From Mytilisepta virgata (taxonomy: Eukaryota > Mollusca > Bivalvia > Mytilida > Mytilidae), in assembly GCA_028015205.1 (NCBI GenBank), contig CM051516.1:26712593-26776592 (forward strand): a stretch of DNA of 64,000 nt, written 5' to 3'. The stretch's first letter is position 1, and the number at the start of each line of letters is the position of its first letter. Shown here one piece after another: positions 13,601-23,198 of the stretch. The translations under genes and the position numbers were made by a program. The notes beneath the pieces were generated by a model. It had not been told where the DNA came from. It saw nothing but the letters and a program-made list of their open reading frames with translations, and searched no databases.

Positions 13601-16600
13601 TACTCCTATAACTAGTAAGACATACCATATGATTCCCTAACTCCTATAACTAGTAAGACTTACCATATAATTCCCTTACTCCTATAACTAGTAGGACTTA
13701 CCCTATGATTCCCTTACTCCTATAACTAGTAAGACTTACCATATGATTCCCTTCCTCCTATAACTAAAAATATTTACCCTATGATTCCCTTACTCCTATA
13801 ACTAGTAAGACTTACCATATAATTCCCTTACTCCTATAACTAGTAAGATTTACCATATAATTCCCTAACTCCTATAACTAGTAAGACTTACCATATAATT
13901 CCCTTACTCCTATAACTAGTAGGACTTACCCTATGATTCCCTTACTCCTATAACTAGTAAGACTTACCATATGATCCCCTTACTCCTATAACTAGTAAGA
14001 TTTACCATATGATTCCCTTACTCCTATAACTAGTAAGACTTACCATATGATCCCCTTACTCCTATAACTAGTAAGATTTACCATATGATTCCCTTACTCC
14101 TATAACTAGTAAGACTTACCCTATGATTCCCTTACTCCTATAACTAGTAAGACTTACCATATGATTCCCTTCCTCCTATAACTAAAAATATTTACCCTAT
14201 GATTCCCTTACTCCTATAACTAGTAAGACTTACCATATGATTCCCTTACTCCTATAACTAGTAAGACATACCATATGATTCCCTAACTCCTATAACTAGT
14301 AAGACTTACCATATAATTCCCTTACTCCTATAACTAGTAGGACTTACCCTATGATTCCCTTACTCCTATAACTAGAAAGACTTACCATATGATCCCCTTA
14401 CTCCTATAACTAGTAAGATTTACCATATAATTCCCTAACTCCTATAACTAGTAAGACTTACCATATAATTCCCTTACTCCTATAACTAGTAGCACTTACC
14501 CTATGATTCCCTTACTCCTATAACTAGTAAGACTTACCATATGATTCCCTTACTCCTATAACTAGTAGGACTTACCCTATGATTCCCTTACTCCTATAAC
14601 TAGTAAGACTTACCATATGATCCCCTTACTCCTATAACTAAAAAGACTTACCATATGATTCTCTTACTCCTATAACTAGTAAAACTCACCATATGATTCT
14701 CTTACACCTATAACTAATTGAGAATCAAATGCTTCACCATTTCTCTCAGCATGTAATAATTTCATTGCACTGTCCTGTAGCCTCTGTTTGATATTGGAAA
14801 ATATGTTTTGATTCCAGCTATCTAGCATCAACTACAATTAAGATAAAATACAATGTTTTAAAATTAAATAATATTAATGATTCACTATTTGTCTTAATGA
14901 TGAAAAAATTATTCCAGCAATGTTTCGATTCTCTAATAATTACAGTAAAACTTTGGTGGCTCGAACTCCAAGGTACTGTCAAAATCTGTTATCGGTTGTT
15001 TGTTCAAGTATTGAAAATGTCTAGTGCCATACAGTATATAAGTTGGGACAACTGAGTATTACCATGAAATATATTTTAATTAAAATTAAACAGATTAATC
15101 ACTAATTAACAATAATTATGGCATCTTTATTACATCGAAATTGTAAACATTTACCTGTCACAGTAATCTATTTTTATCACACCTGTAAGTTTTATGTAAA
15201 TGAGTTCATAGGAACTATTTGCAGATTGGGGGTACTTTGTCACAGCAGATCATCATGACAACAATACTCCAGCATGGCTAATTTTTATCAAAACTACCAG
15301 TGCTGGATTAAAAAACTTGTCCATTTAATTACTGAGTTCAAGTTTTCAATGATAAAATACACAATACTATGATCATTATTATATTTTTGGCAACTGAGAA
15401 ACATCACTGGATATACATGTTGTTTTAAATGGATTTCATGTTTTGTTGTTAGCATCAATCGTTAGTTTTCATTGAGTAAGATTTTGTTTAAACATAAACA
15501 TTAAAAAGATAACTTTTTAATCACTCAGTAAATAAAAATTCCAGTTCACCTCACATGCAATGCTTTACTTACTATAAACATTCAAAATCCAATACTTATA
15601 TGTATTTTTAATCTTTACTGTACAAACTCTCTGTATTGCCTACCTTTCTGACCAAGCTTTCCTCCCCTGGAGTTTTCTTTGGCACACTACCATGAGGTTT
15701 ACCAGCTAAGGATGTGACAAGTTGCATGAAAGGTTTAGGTAAATAATCACACTGTGTAAAGAACTTTCCCCATTCTGCTATGTAAGCTTTCAGTAATGCT
15801 GAATCTTCTTGGTTTTTTAACACTCGCTGAAGAAGGACAAATACAAAATAGCCATCAATTTGTCCTCACTAAAGAGGGACAAATAAAAAATAGCCATCAA
15901 TTTGTTCTCACTAAAGAGGGACAAATAATAAATAGCCATCAATTTACGTGTAAAAATTTATTCAGATTAATGGTAATATGCTGTTGGCTTGGCCAATGAT
16001 GCGAGCACAGCAATAGCCCTTTCCAGAAACTCATTTCCGGTATCATGATTCTGACTCTAAAATTATAATTTGAAGCAAGTTATTTCCCTTACTTCCTTTT
16101 CCCGCTAACAAAACTTTTCTAGCCTTAGTATGTAACATAATATGGCTGCCCCCATTAAACAAAGACTTTTTTAAATGACCCATATGTAGAAAATGCATAT
16201 GCTCCTATAGCGCCTGCTGCACTCGCTACAAGAGATACGAATCATGAAAAAGAACTTTAACTTGTTTTTTTAGTGTATTTTGATACTTGGAATGGCTTAA
16301 ATGTCATGTAAACTTTCTATATTTATTCATCACAACCATCTAGATGATAGTTTTTAAATGAAAACAAAAGCAAATTAATTAACTTTCAACAAAAGAACAC
16401 AGCTTTCTTTTTATGTTACAACTTTTAAATAATTTAATTTGAAATGAAAGGATCAACTTGATTGGTCGAGCAAGTTTATAATCTACTTTGAGTACTGTGA
16501 CGTTACATATTACTTCACAGTTTGCCATTTAAATACTCCTGTGTCAAACAAGTTATTCAATTGATTCTACCTGCATTTTTGATCAAGAAATTCTGGAAAA

Positions 16601-19600
16601 TTTAATTATAATGATTGTTTTAAATTTTGGAACAAGATATACATGTACTTGTATACATTTTTGTATTCTGTTCCTCTTCCAAAATTGAAGACAATCCTAA
16701 AATAGTTATCTTCTAAGAGCAGATTATTCACTGTTAATTTAAACATCAAAGGATGAAGTTATTACTGTGTAATCTAGTTTTTTAATCACTGACAGTAATG
16801 CAAGATTTCTTAATGTAATTTGTGTACAATGTATAAAAGACAAAAAAAAAATCCTTTTTATTATAAAATTATAATGTTCATCAAGTCTAATTTCTGCAAA
16901 CAAAAATATTCACTTTAAAATTATGCTTTGTTGAATTCTTTTTTCATTTCACATTTCATATTGTGAAATTATCTAATCTTAATGTCTTACAGATTGAGCT
17001 AGTTGTATGAATTCTAGTATATCATCTTGTAAAGCTTGGTACATCTTCTGTGGACCTTTGTCATCCCACAGGCATACTGAATGGACAGCACTGAAAAATA
17101 TATACATTTAACTGACCTATTTCCCAAGTCAAAATGTATTACATTGTTTTGTACCTCCCTTCTTTCAAAGATTATCAGGCCTTATGAAGGTGTTATAATA
17201 AACCACATTTGTCTTGTTTTATGCTGCAATAAACTATTTCACTTTTTCACCTGCATGAAATTAATACTTGACTTGGGTATTCAAACATCATGTCACTTAC
17301 AGGTACAAAAAGGCCGAGTGGTCTAGGTAGTTTGTCATGACTACTAATGATTCCTAGCATGTTAACACTTGAGGTTGTACCTGAGTATTTTGGCAATTGC
17401 ATGAAACTGACATTATTTTAAAACTTACAGAATTTGTAGAGTTGTTAGGTTATTTTTACCACTGCTTCATCCTTGCATACATTATGTAGTTTTTAAATTT
17501 CTTTTTAGGACATTTTCCATTTGAATCCTGTCGTCATTCGGCATCAAACGTTTTTGGCCTTGAGAACTGTTGTTGTCAGATGATGCATAATTTGTTGAAA
17601 TATACATCATCTGAAAACAGCATGATAAGTTTTTATGCTAAATTTATGTACAATATTTGGAGAAAAAAACCTTTGAAAATCTTTTTAAAAATAAAATAGA
17701 TTTCTCATGTTTTACTTACCAAAACAGATCTTGCCATTCTGCTTTTGTAACAGGTTCTTGTTTCAGCAACTTCAAGGCAGTCGGTCTCATTGAGGGCCAT
17801 CTATCCTCAAACTGCGACTGACCTTGCTGCAAAATTAGACAAGTCATCCGGTTGAATACAAGTTGATTTCTACTTGTCGAACGGAAAGAAATAATCACAC
17901 AGAAGTCAAAATTCATGGGAAAATTCATGGAAATGCCAAGATTATTTTCTGTGAACACAATTTTACCAAAAATTAATTGGAAACAAGACAAATTAAGCCT
18001 TCAAACTTTCAACAATATATTATTTTAGTGTAAAAATATTACTGTTCCTCAGCTATATGTCAGTCTAATATATATATATATATATATTGAGCACTTTACT
18101 GGGTCATCTACATAAATAATGATAATGGTAAATAATGCCCATGGGTTGTGTGGTCCATCTTGCTGTGGTCCGAGCTTATCCATATTGTTAATGATTTATA
18201 CATGTATGTTATTGAATTATTTCCCTTGGTTATTGGTTGGAAGAAAATGGCGACAAAGTTTTTATTTCACACATGAGTCGTGACTTTCTTTAAAACAGGT
18301 GTCATATTCGCAATTGTGAACATTGGGATTTATCAGGCAATCAATTAAATTTAATGACAACTGTAACTTTGCTTTAGACACGAGTTGTTAATTTTTCACT
18401 TGGAAATAAAATGACTTAGGATCAGTCGGGTAACTGTAAACAGACACATATTTTTTTGTTGGTCTAAGCAGATACCAATGCAACAAGAGTGGACACACTG
18501 CATGTCTCGCCTGAGTATGCACATGGCCACAGAATAATGATTATCTGATACCCAACATTTTGCAATTCAAAGGGAAATGTGTAAAAGAAATTGAGGTCAA
18601 TGTCAAAAGGCAAGTGTCATACCGACATGTATCCAACTAATAACTATCTATTGACCAAATATGGTAGGTCTCGGTATTAAAGTTGCTGAGAAATGGGCCT
18701 AATCTCGAAAATGTGACACAGTCACTCAAGCATGCAATTGAGGTTAAAGTCCAAATACAGGTGTCAGACTTGCATGTACCCACTAAGAACTATCTATAGA
18801 CCAAACACGGATGGGTCTAGGTATTACAGTTGCTGAAAAAATGACTTAATCAAGAAACTTGGATGAAAGTCACTCAACCATGAAATTGAGGTCAAGGTCC
18901 AGAGACAAGTGTCAGACTGGCATGTACCCACCAAGAATTATCAATAGACCAACTACAGTGGGTCTAGGTATTACAGTTTCTGAGAAATGGACTCAACAAC
19001 AAACAAGAGGCTCACCAGAGCCTGTATCGCTCACCTGGAGTCTGGTTTTCATTGGACAATTAATCAACTATTTGACCAAGTTTGTTGCAATTGGTTCAAT
19101 TGTTCAGGGAAAATTTGTTGAAGATTTATTTTTCATAAGGTTTAATGTTAAAATATGTTCCCTGATGGTGGTAGTCCTGGCAGGAAGTTGACAAAATTGA
19201 CCAGGAATAAGGGTGAACCTTAAATAAATGTAACAGAACCCGACCTCAAATTACACAAACCAATAACTCCTAAATAGAATTTGGGATTCCCTTCAAAATT
19301 TCAGGGTAGGTAGATCTCAACATGGCAAACATTTTTCAATTTACATTTCACTTCTATCTCAAATAGTTTTGGAGATAAATGCAAAAATGTTAAAATTTTA
19401 AAAATTTGACAAAAAAGGGCAATAACTCCTAAATGGGTTTTGGGATTTCCTTTAAAATTTCAGGGTATGTAGATCTCAACATGGCAAACACTTTTCAAAT
19501 TTACATTTCACTTCTATCTCAAATAGTTTTGGAGATAAATGACGAAAAATGTTAAATTATGAAAATTTGACGAAAAAAGGACAATAACTCCTAAATGGGT

Positions 19601-22600
19601 TTTGGAATTTCCTTCAGAATTTCAGGGTAGGTAGATCTTGTCATGCTGATCAAATTTACCCCATGTCAGATTTTCGATATCTGTAACGTTTTTTGAGTTA
19701 TTAGCAAAAAACAGCAATTTACCCCTATGTTCTATTTTTAGTAACAGCGGCCATGTTTTTCGACGAATCAAAAATCCCCACATCCGTTCTATGCAGGGTA
19801 CCCTAAGCAACAACCTTACCAAGTTTCATATGATTTTGAATAGTAGTTTCAGAGAAGAAGATTTTTGAAATAATAACATAAAAAAAAGCCAAAAAAGTGA
19901 AAAAAGGGCAATAACTCCTAAATGGGTTTTGGAATTTCCTTCAAAATTTCAGGGTAGGTAGATCTTGTCATGCTGATCAATTTTACCCCTGTCAGATTTT
20001 CGATATCTGTAACGGTTTTTGAGTTATTAGCAAAAAACAGCAATTTACCCCTATGTTCTATTTATAGTAACGACAGCCATGTTTTTCGACATTTCAAAAA
20101 TTTTAAACGATAGAAATTTTCCAGATGCCCTAAAGAACAATTCTGCAAAGTTAGGTTGAAGTCGGTCCAGTAGTTTAGGACGAGTTAACATTTGAAAAAG
20201 TTTACAGATGACGACGACGACGACGACAGACGACGACGACGACGGACGCCAAGTGATGGCAATAGCTCACATGGCCTATGGCCAAGTGAGCTAAAAAGTG
20301 AGAAAGTCACTCAAGCATGAAATTGAGGTCAAGGTCACAAACCAGGTATCAGACCGAAATGTACCCACCAAGAACTATCTATTGACCAAATATGGTGGGT
20401 CTAGATATTTTAGTTGCTGAGAAATGGACTTAACCATGAAAAAGTGACAAAGTCACTCAAAGATGAAATTGAGGTCAAGGTCCCAAGCCAGGTGTCAGAC
20501 TAGGATGTACCCACCAAGAACTATCTATAGACCAAATACTGTTGGCATAGGTATTACGGTTTCTGAGAAATGGACTTAACCACAAAAAAGTGAGAAAGTC
20601 ACTTAAGCATACAATTGAGGTCAAGGTCCCAAGACAGGTATCAGACTGACATGTACCCACCAAGAACTATCTATTGACCAAATATGGTGGGTCTAGGTAT
20701 TCTAGTTTCGGAGTAATGAACTTAACCACGAAAATGTGACACAGGTCACTCAAGCATGAAATTGAGGTAAGGTCAAAAGGCAGGTGTCAGAATGACATGT
20801 ACTGACCAAGAACTATCTATTGACCAAATACAGTGGGTCTAGGTATTACGGTTTCTGAGAAATGGACTTGGCCAAGAAAAAGTAACAAAGTCACTTGAGC
20901 ATGAAATTGAGGTCAAGGTCCAAAGCCAGGTGTCAGGCTGGCATATACCCATTAAGAACTATATATAGACCAAATATGGTTGGCCTAGGTATTACAGTTG
21001 CTGAGAAATGGATTTAAGCACGAAACTTAGACGCAGATTTTAAATTCATGTTTATAAAGCCAGTGAACCATGAAAATGAGGTCAGGGTCACAAGAAAAGT
21101 ATACTGTGGAAAACCTTATACGATAAGCTACCTTGTGGACCATAAATCTTAATTGTAGGTATTACATGTGCAAAGTTATTAAAGTTTTAAAAAAGTTTAC
21201 GCCGCCACTGCCGCCGCAGGAAAGTAATACCTATATCTTGCTTCCGCAACTTTTCGTCACAGGTGAGACAAAAATCACAAAATTATGGTACCGTTCAACC
21301 ATCAACAAAGAGTAGAACTTGTACTCAATAGATCTTATCTGCTCCCAAAAAAGTAAACTGGGTAGATTTGTATGAAACCACCAAGTAATTGATATTGATA
21401 CCTTAAAAAGAAAAAAATATTTAAAAAAAACAAAAGTTAGACAAGATACCCAATGAAAAGATTCCAGAGTTGGAACAGAAACCCAAAAGTAGTGGTGTTA
21501 AATCAGCCTTGGGAAACAAACCTTTTCCTATTCTGTTCAATTGCCATACAGATAAATATAAAAATATAAAAGATACACAAATGTACGATAACAACTAGTA
21601 TACAAAGGGGGCTAAATCTGCAATCCCAAAAGCATACTGCCTGTTAAACCCAATATTTAACAGTTAAGGACACCAACAGAAGAAATACAGGAATGGTAAA
21701 ATATATCTGAATACTAGATGGTCACCTTTCCACTGACAAATTATCATGTAATAAATACTATAAAATGTATATATTGGCAGAAAGCCATGTACTTTCCTAA
21801 TTTTGTATGGGTACTTTTATAACTTTTGAAAGTCCTGCAGGTCAAGGTTTTTCAAAATGGGTAATTAAAAACCCTTATAATTGGAAGATGGAATTTAAAC
21901 TAGATGACATGACAGAGGCTGATTAACTAGTCAGTTGGTAATTAATAAAAACAATTTATTTTTTTTACCTGTTACATTTTGCAATATAATTACATGTACT
22001 TCGGATCCTCTGTGGTCAATAGTGTAAACCATATTTCTTTGGTACATTTTTTTATTACTGAATTTATTATATAAAATAATACTTGTTCATTTACTATTTT
22101 CATTACACATAGACAATCAGGGTGATATTATTATGGTTGAGATTGGGGTAAAATTTTTGAAACAGTTTCGTACTTTAGTTTTCTTATTTATTCAGATTTA
22201 TTTTTGAGATGAGACTTCTTTTGAAATAAAATTATAAATATAAATATTAATCAAATACTGAAAAAGATCTATATTAAACAACAGAGCATACTGAAATAGA
22301 AAGGCTGTAATATACTCAATTAAATATTTTTTTTATCTAGTAGAAATTGGTCGATTTAAAGTATTGATATTTTTCTTTGATCCAACAAACTGACTAATAC
22401 TCTGAAGGCTACAAGTAAGCCATAAAAACATTATTTCAATATGACATACAAAACTTTTGACAAAGATTATCTACCTAAAAACTGAAGTGCCTGGATGTTC
22501 AGATAATATAATTAACAAAATATTTGGGAGAAACACTGTTTCTATAGATAAAGATAAACATTATTCTTAATATTCTTTTGTTGAATGAATATGACTATTT

Positions 22601-23085
22601 CAACTGGGTTAATTAAGCACAAATCACATCATTTAACATTGTGAAATAAGTAGTTCTTTATTGTATATGTGATGTGGGATAGAGAACAAGCTGGAGGTTT
22701 GTCTATACTATAGTCCCAATCACGCACTCTGGCATATCAAGACAAGCAGTTGTGTAATGGCCCTCATTTTCATAGGCATACAATGGACAATGTACTATAT
22801 TATTTATTCTCCAGGCAACAAAATAACCGAAAGGTAAAGTGAAGGAGTGGAAATATTCCTAATTTGACATTTTGTTGCTGGACCAAATTAAATCTGTATG
22901 ACGTATTTTAGGTTAAATTTTAATGAACTGTGAGATATTTTAACAGGAAAGTATGCTGTAAAGCTTAATAACAAAAGCTTCATTTTCAAGCCTCAGACGC
23001 AAAACTAAAATATGAACAGGACAGAACAATAATTTCTATAAATAAACAAAGACGACAATCCTGAAATTACCTTCAACATCGCCAT
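437..23085 (-). CDS. CUL5: Cullin-5, N-terminal 369 residues (nine exons; 3' part outside window)
   Basis: Scaffold of the CRL5 ubiquitin ligase: the cullin-repeat N-terminal half binds ElonginB/C-SOCS-box receptors and the C-terminal half (not here) binds RBX2 and is neddylated. Joining 23085-23071, 17826-17720, 17090-16991, 15826-15644, 14831-14690, 5225-4999, 2097-2004, 1387-1257 and 544-437 gives 1107 nt, one open frame with no stop; every junction is GT-AG and the phases agree. Stretches recognisable as animal CUL5 include FEDRWPSMRP, VCLWDDKGP, LLKAYIAEW, KFFTQCDYLPKPF, DSAMKLLHAER, FDSQLVIGVRESY, NGVQNYMRYAD, FKETILKECAQMIK and GLADMMAAAESITT. Family length is about 780 residues, so roughly 47% is present. 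It is divergently paired with VBP1. The introns are unusually loaded with repeats, including a minisatellite made from its own exon 5 splice donor. Family and orthology are near certain from residue-level similarity; expression is not testable here. Confidence 0.97.
900..1172 (+). mobile_element. tRNA-derived SINE
   Basis: The head resembles a leucine-type tRNA: box A-like TGGCTGAATGGTCTAGG and box B-like GGTTGTGAGTTCGAATC. A body with GATTGCCAATTTTCCTACC and CTCTGGCTTCCTCCACC follows, and a CAAA-type tail ends near 1172. The same body recurs at 63206-63450. Lies in CUL5 intron 8. The 81-residue minus-strand ORF over it is not a gene. Confidence 0.85.
1257..1387 (-). CDS. CUL5: CUL5 coding exon 8
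   Basis: Acceptor ATTTTTTAG and donor GTGAGT. It encodes residues 290-333: KLRLMFSLMDRVPDGITQML, VDLEHYIFNQGLADMMAAAE, SITT. This is the cullin repeat ending in the GLADMVAAAETITT block. Phases are consistent with exons 7 and 9. Confidence 0.97.
1762..1845. repeat. C tract followed by A-rich low-complexity tract
   Basis: A nearly pure C run interrupted by A, then AAAAC-type simple repeat. Overlapping plus-strand ORFs with poly-proline are products of this tract. CUL5 intron 7. Confidence 0.8.
2004..2097 (-). CDS. CUL5: CUL5 coding exon 7
   Basis: Acceptor TTTCACAG and donor GTAAGT. It encodes residues 259-289 (LTECCVTVLVTAFKETILKE, CAQMIKSNETE) plus the first base of Lys290, matching the MECCVNALVTSFKETILAEC block of human CUL5. 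Confidence 0.96.
2598..3743 (-). CDS. Tc1/mariner transposase, DD34E, open frame
   Basis: 381-codon frame; the family-like start is probably Met21 (MPRLTPQQREQAIGRL), at 3683. N-terminal helix-turn-helix region at about 21-110, then the DDE core: D171 in IIFSDESRY, D283 in FQQDNARAHTA, and E318 in SPDLNPIEHLWDE, 34 residues after the second Asp, as in Tc1. C-terminus ends GGGHTRY. An 8-residue motif LGPVIFQN is present three times in a row (222-245) from a 24-bp tandem repeat at about 3009-3080. No stop or frameshift, so it is a recent insertion or still selected; activity is uncertain given the triplication and the interrupted flank. Confidence 0.93.
   Translation of the reverse strand: MGIKGRRKLKSVSISVDTEAMPRLTPQQREQAIGRLDAGQSARVIANDFNCAVRTIERLRTQYNATNSTNDRPRSGRPQVTTPRQNRGIVRHHLMNRFTPAAETARNTVGTHGRPISDDTVCRRLAARNMRCRRPARGPILTPRHRQARLQWATQRQNWRNRQWRNIIFSDESRYCISTADGRTRVWRRRGERYEDSCILETDAWGGPSIMVWGGIGLNVKLGPVIFQNLGPVIFQNLGPVIFQNLGPGRGNGVTAARYIDQVLTPHVQPHFARHQNKTFQQDNARAHTARATRDFLQQNNINVIDWPALSPDLNPIEHLWDEVQRRLNNEQPSPTTAAELSQAFQRVWARIPMAFINRLINSMYRRCAPVIGAGGGHTRY
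3926..4760. mobile_element. Pearl-like element with four ~190-bp core repeats and GAC tract
   Basis: Starts near GGGTTCAGCGGAACCC (hairpin) and GTGTCTCGCCTAC. It contains about 3.3 units of a roughly 190-bp repeat (GGATAGTTTAAGAAAGTTAT at 4021, 4211, 4401 and 4594), then a GAC microsatellite (4665-4697) and an end with the hairpin TTCGACAAAAGTCGAA. It resembles bivalve pearl/HINE non-autonomous elements; the class is inference. Nested in the Tc1-like element. Confidence 0.7.
4999..5225 (-). CDS. CUL5: CUL5 coding exon 6
   Basis: Acceptor TATTACAG and donor GTATGT. It encodes residues 183-258: VNLSSDVEDKLKIYRENFEK, AYLEATEKFYRYKAPQYLEA, NGVQNYMRYADSKLKEEEAR, ARRYLETGWGCNSVAT. A GWG replaces the RRE seen in vertebrate CUL5 before CNSV, a local divergence worth checking against transcripts. 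Confidence 0.97.
5226..5827. other. CUL5 intron 5, no feature seen
   Basis: AT-rich intronic sequence between exon 6 and the minisatellite. No coding potential or repeat family recognised. Confidence 0.6.
5828..6539 (-). repeat. 38-bp splice-donor minisatellite, distal block, with duplicated flank
   Basis: About 14 units of the 38-bp repeat (minus-strand core GAATCATATGGTAAGTCTTA) at 5920-6262 and 6355-6539. A 93-bp flank (AATGAACGTCCAGGATTAAT, TTCTGCACCTTTTCAGTTCC) occurs before each block (5828-5922, 6264-6356), so flank plus array forms a higher-order repeat. Each unit matches the 3' end of CUL5 exon 5 plus its donor. Confidence 0.92.
6539..12670 (+). mobile_element. Cluster of hairpin-ended HINE-like elements inserted in the minisatellite
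   Basis: Head sequence AAGAGGCTCTCAAGAGCCTG (hairpin) occurs at about 6541, 9195 and 9670. Tail TAGCTCACATGACCC, loop, GGGTCTGGTGAGCTA (hairpin), preceded by ACGG/GACGGAC-rich tract and GCCAAGTGATGGCAATAGC, ends at about 8266, 9157, 11036 and 12670. Internal segments recur: 7377-8265 against 8269-9156, 9193-9667 against 9668-10145, and 6677-8265 against 11040-12670. The target reads ATAACT|AAAAAGAC, i.e. TT on the other strand. Short ORFs with MISVMVFELFAKN or MVRLFLRVSCKK are repeated fragments of this family, not genes. Class assignment is inference. Confidence 0.8.
12671..14713 (-). repeat. 38-bp splice-donor minisatellite, proximal block, merging into CUL5 exon 5
   Basis: About 54 units of 38 bp. 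Read on the CUL5 strand a unit is TTATAGGAGTAAGGGAATCA followed by TATGGTAAGTCTTACTAG. The end of exon 5 and its donor read TTATAGGTGTAAGAGAATCA, TATGGTGAGTTTTACTAG: four differences in 38. The last unit is therefore the real exon end (14690-14713). Most units keep G|GTAAGT; some carry GGAAGT and lose the GT. Units vary by point changes and no unique spacers are present. Confidence 0.95.
14690..14831 (-). CDS. CUL5: CUL5 coding exon 5
   Basis: Acceptor ATTGTAG and donor GTGAGT. It encodes residues 136-182 plus the first base of Val183 (LMLDSWNQNIFSNIKQRLQD, SAMKLLHAERNGEAFD, SQLVIGVRESY), strongly matching animal CUL5. Its last 24 nt and donor are homologous to each unit of the adjacent 38-bp minisatellite. 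Reading past this donor meets an in-frame TAG four codons later. Confidence 0.97.
14832..15643. other. CUL5 intron 4, no feature seen
   Basis: 812-bp AT-rich intron between exons 4 and 5. No repeat or coding signal recognised. Confidence 0.6.
15644..15826 (-). CDS. CUL5: CUL5 coding exon 4
   Basis: Acceptor CTTCTTCAG then CGA GTG; donor GTAGGC. It encodes residues 75-135 (RVLKNQEDSALLKAYIAEWG, KFFTQCDYLPKPF, then a variable loop GKPHGSVPKKTPGEESLVRK). The 42-46 bp around its acceptor are tandemly repeated just upstream in the intron (listed separately). Confidence 0.96.
15821..15947 (-). repeat. Three tandem copies of the CUL5 exon 4 acceptor region
   Basis: Units at 15821-15866 (46 bp, containing the true acceptor and first six exon bases), 15867-15908 (42 bp) and 15909-15947. 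On the minus strand the true site reads TTTGTCCTTCTTCAG|CGAGTG, and the two upstream copies read TTTGTCCCTCTTTAG|TGAG, so they carry plausible decoy 3' splice sites. They lie in intron 3. Confidence 0.85.
15990..16232 (+). repeat. Dispersed repeat, inverted relative to 25065-25310
   Basis: GGCCAATGATGCGAGCACAG, CCAGAAACTCATTTCC, GACTCTAAAATTATAATTTG and TCCTATAGCGCC are found in reverse complement at 25065-25310. No terminal repeats or coding capacity seen. CUL5 intron 3; family unknown. Confidence 0.8.
16233..16990. other. CUL5 intron 3 remainder, no feature seen
   Basis: AT-rich intronic DNA with no recognised repeat or coding signal. Confidence 0.55.
16991..17090 (-). CDS. CUL5: CUL5 coding exon 3
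   Basis: Acceptor TTTTTCAG and donor GTAAGA. It encodes residues 41-74, including AVHSVCLWDDKGP and DDILEFIQLAQ, aligned with the human VHAVCLWDDKGP segment of the first cullin repeat. Phase 2 in, phase 0 out. Confidence 0.95.
17311..17382 (+). mobile_element. Truncated SINE head
   Basis: GGCCGAGTGGTCTAGGTAG, then TTTGTCATGACTACTAATGA and CTAGCATGTTAACACTTGAG, is the tRNA-like head of the 900-1172 family without the body. CUL5 intron 2. Confidence 0.7.
17720..17826 (-). CDS. CUL5: CUL5 coding exon 2
   Basis: Acceptor TTTTGCAG before the CAAGGT exon start and donor GTAAGT after it. It encodes residues 6-40 (FEDRWPSMRPTALKLLKQEP region) and ends on TG, which with the T of exon 3 makes Cys41. 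The reading frame stays open upstream through the intron, so a longer ORF is an artefact. Confidence 0.95.
17827..18480. other. CUL5 intron 1 segment with (TA)n
   Basis: A short TA microsatellite at 18068-18087; otherwise unremarkable AT-rich sequence. Confidence 0.6.
18484..21280 (+). mobile_element. Pearl-like element with ~150-bp core repeats, split by a HINE-like insertion
   Basis: Head CAACAAGAGTGGACACACTG; tandem units containing AAATTGAGGTCAAGGTC, ACCCACCAAGAACTATCTAT and GACCAAATATGGTGGGTCTA at 18576-19000 and again at 20296-21110; tail with GCCGCCACTGCCGCCGCAGG, ATACCTATATCTTGCTTCCG and GTGAGACAAAAATCAC. A second element occupies 19003-20295. No coding capacity; minor ORFs are chance. 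Confidence 0.75.
19003..20295 (+). mobile_element. Hairpin-ended HINE-like element nested in the pearl-like repeat
   Basis: Head ACAAGAGGCTCACCAGAGCC, TGTATCGCTCACCTGG; tail GACGACGACGGACGCCAAGT, ATGGCAATAGCTCACATGGC, CTATGGCCAAGTGAGCTA (hairpin). Internal units share GGGCAATAACTCCTAAATGG with the 6.5-12.7 kb cluster. The interrupted host repeat resumes directly after it. Confidence 0.8.
21281..23070. other. CUL5 intron 1 remainder, no feature seen
   Basis: AT-rich, no recognised repeat family, coding exon or RNA gene. Confidence 0.55.
23071..23085 (-). CDS. CUL5: CUL5 coding exon 1 (MAMLK)
   Basis: The start ATG lies at 23085-23083, followed by five codons (M-A-M-L-K) and a GTAATT donor. 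It joins in phase 0 to exon 2, which begins QGQSQFEDRW, matching the position of the start in animal CUL5 (short variable N-terminus, then FEDKW). It is too short for a conventional ORF call; the placement rests on phase, strand, donor and the 113-bp spacing to VBP1. An internal ATG two codons on could also serve as start. Confidence 0.85.
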
Positions 23086-23198
23086 ATTTATAATTCTATT
23101 CGATTATTTCGTGCCTTTGCGTTGGAAATAAGGAAAATTTAGAAAAGAGTCGAATGTTAACTTTGACGAGATCCAACGAGAGTCAACAGAAAAGCATC
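23086..23198. promoter_or_regulatory. Bidirectional CUL5/VBP1 start region
   Basis: Only 113 bp lie between the CUL5 start codon (minus, 23085) and the VBP1 start codon (plus, 23199). Both genes are divergent and housekeeping in nature, so a shared core promoter and both 5' UTRs must fall here or overlap the first exons. I see no CpG-rich island and no clear TATA box. The promoter is inferred from layout only; transcription starts cannot be placed. Confidence 0.7.

Noticed and set aside
12671..14713. Regular short repeats resembling a CRISPR array
   Set aside because: Units are head-to-tail with no unique spacers, the genome is eukaryotic, and the unit derives from a CUL5 exon-intron junction.
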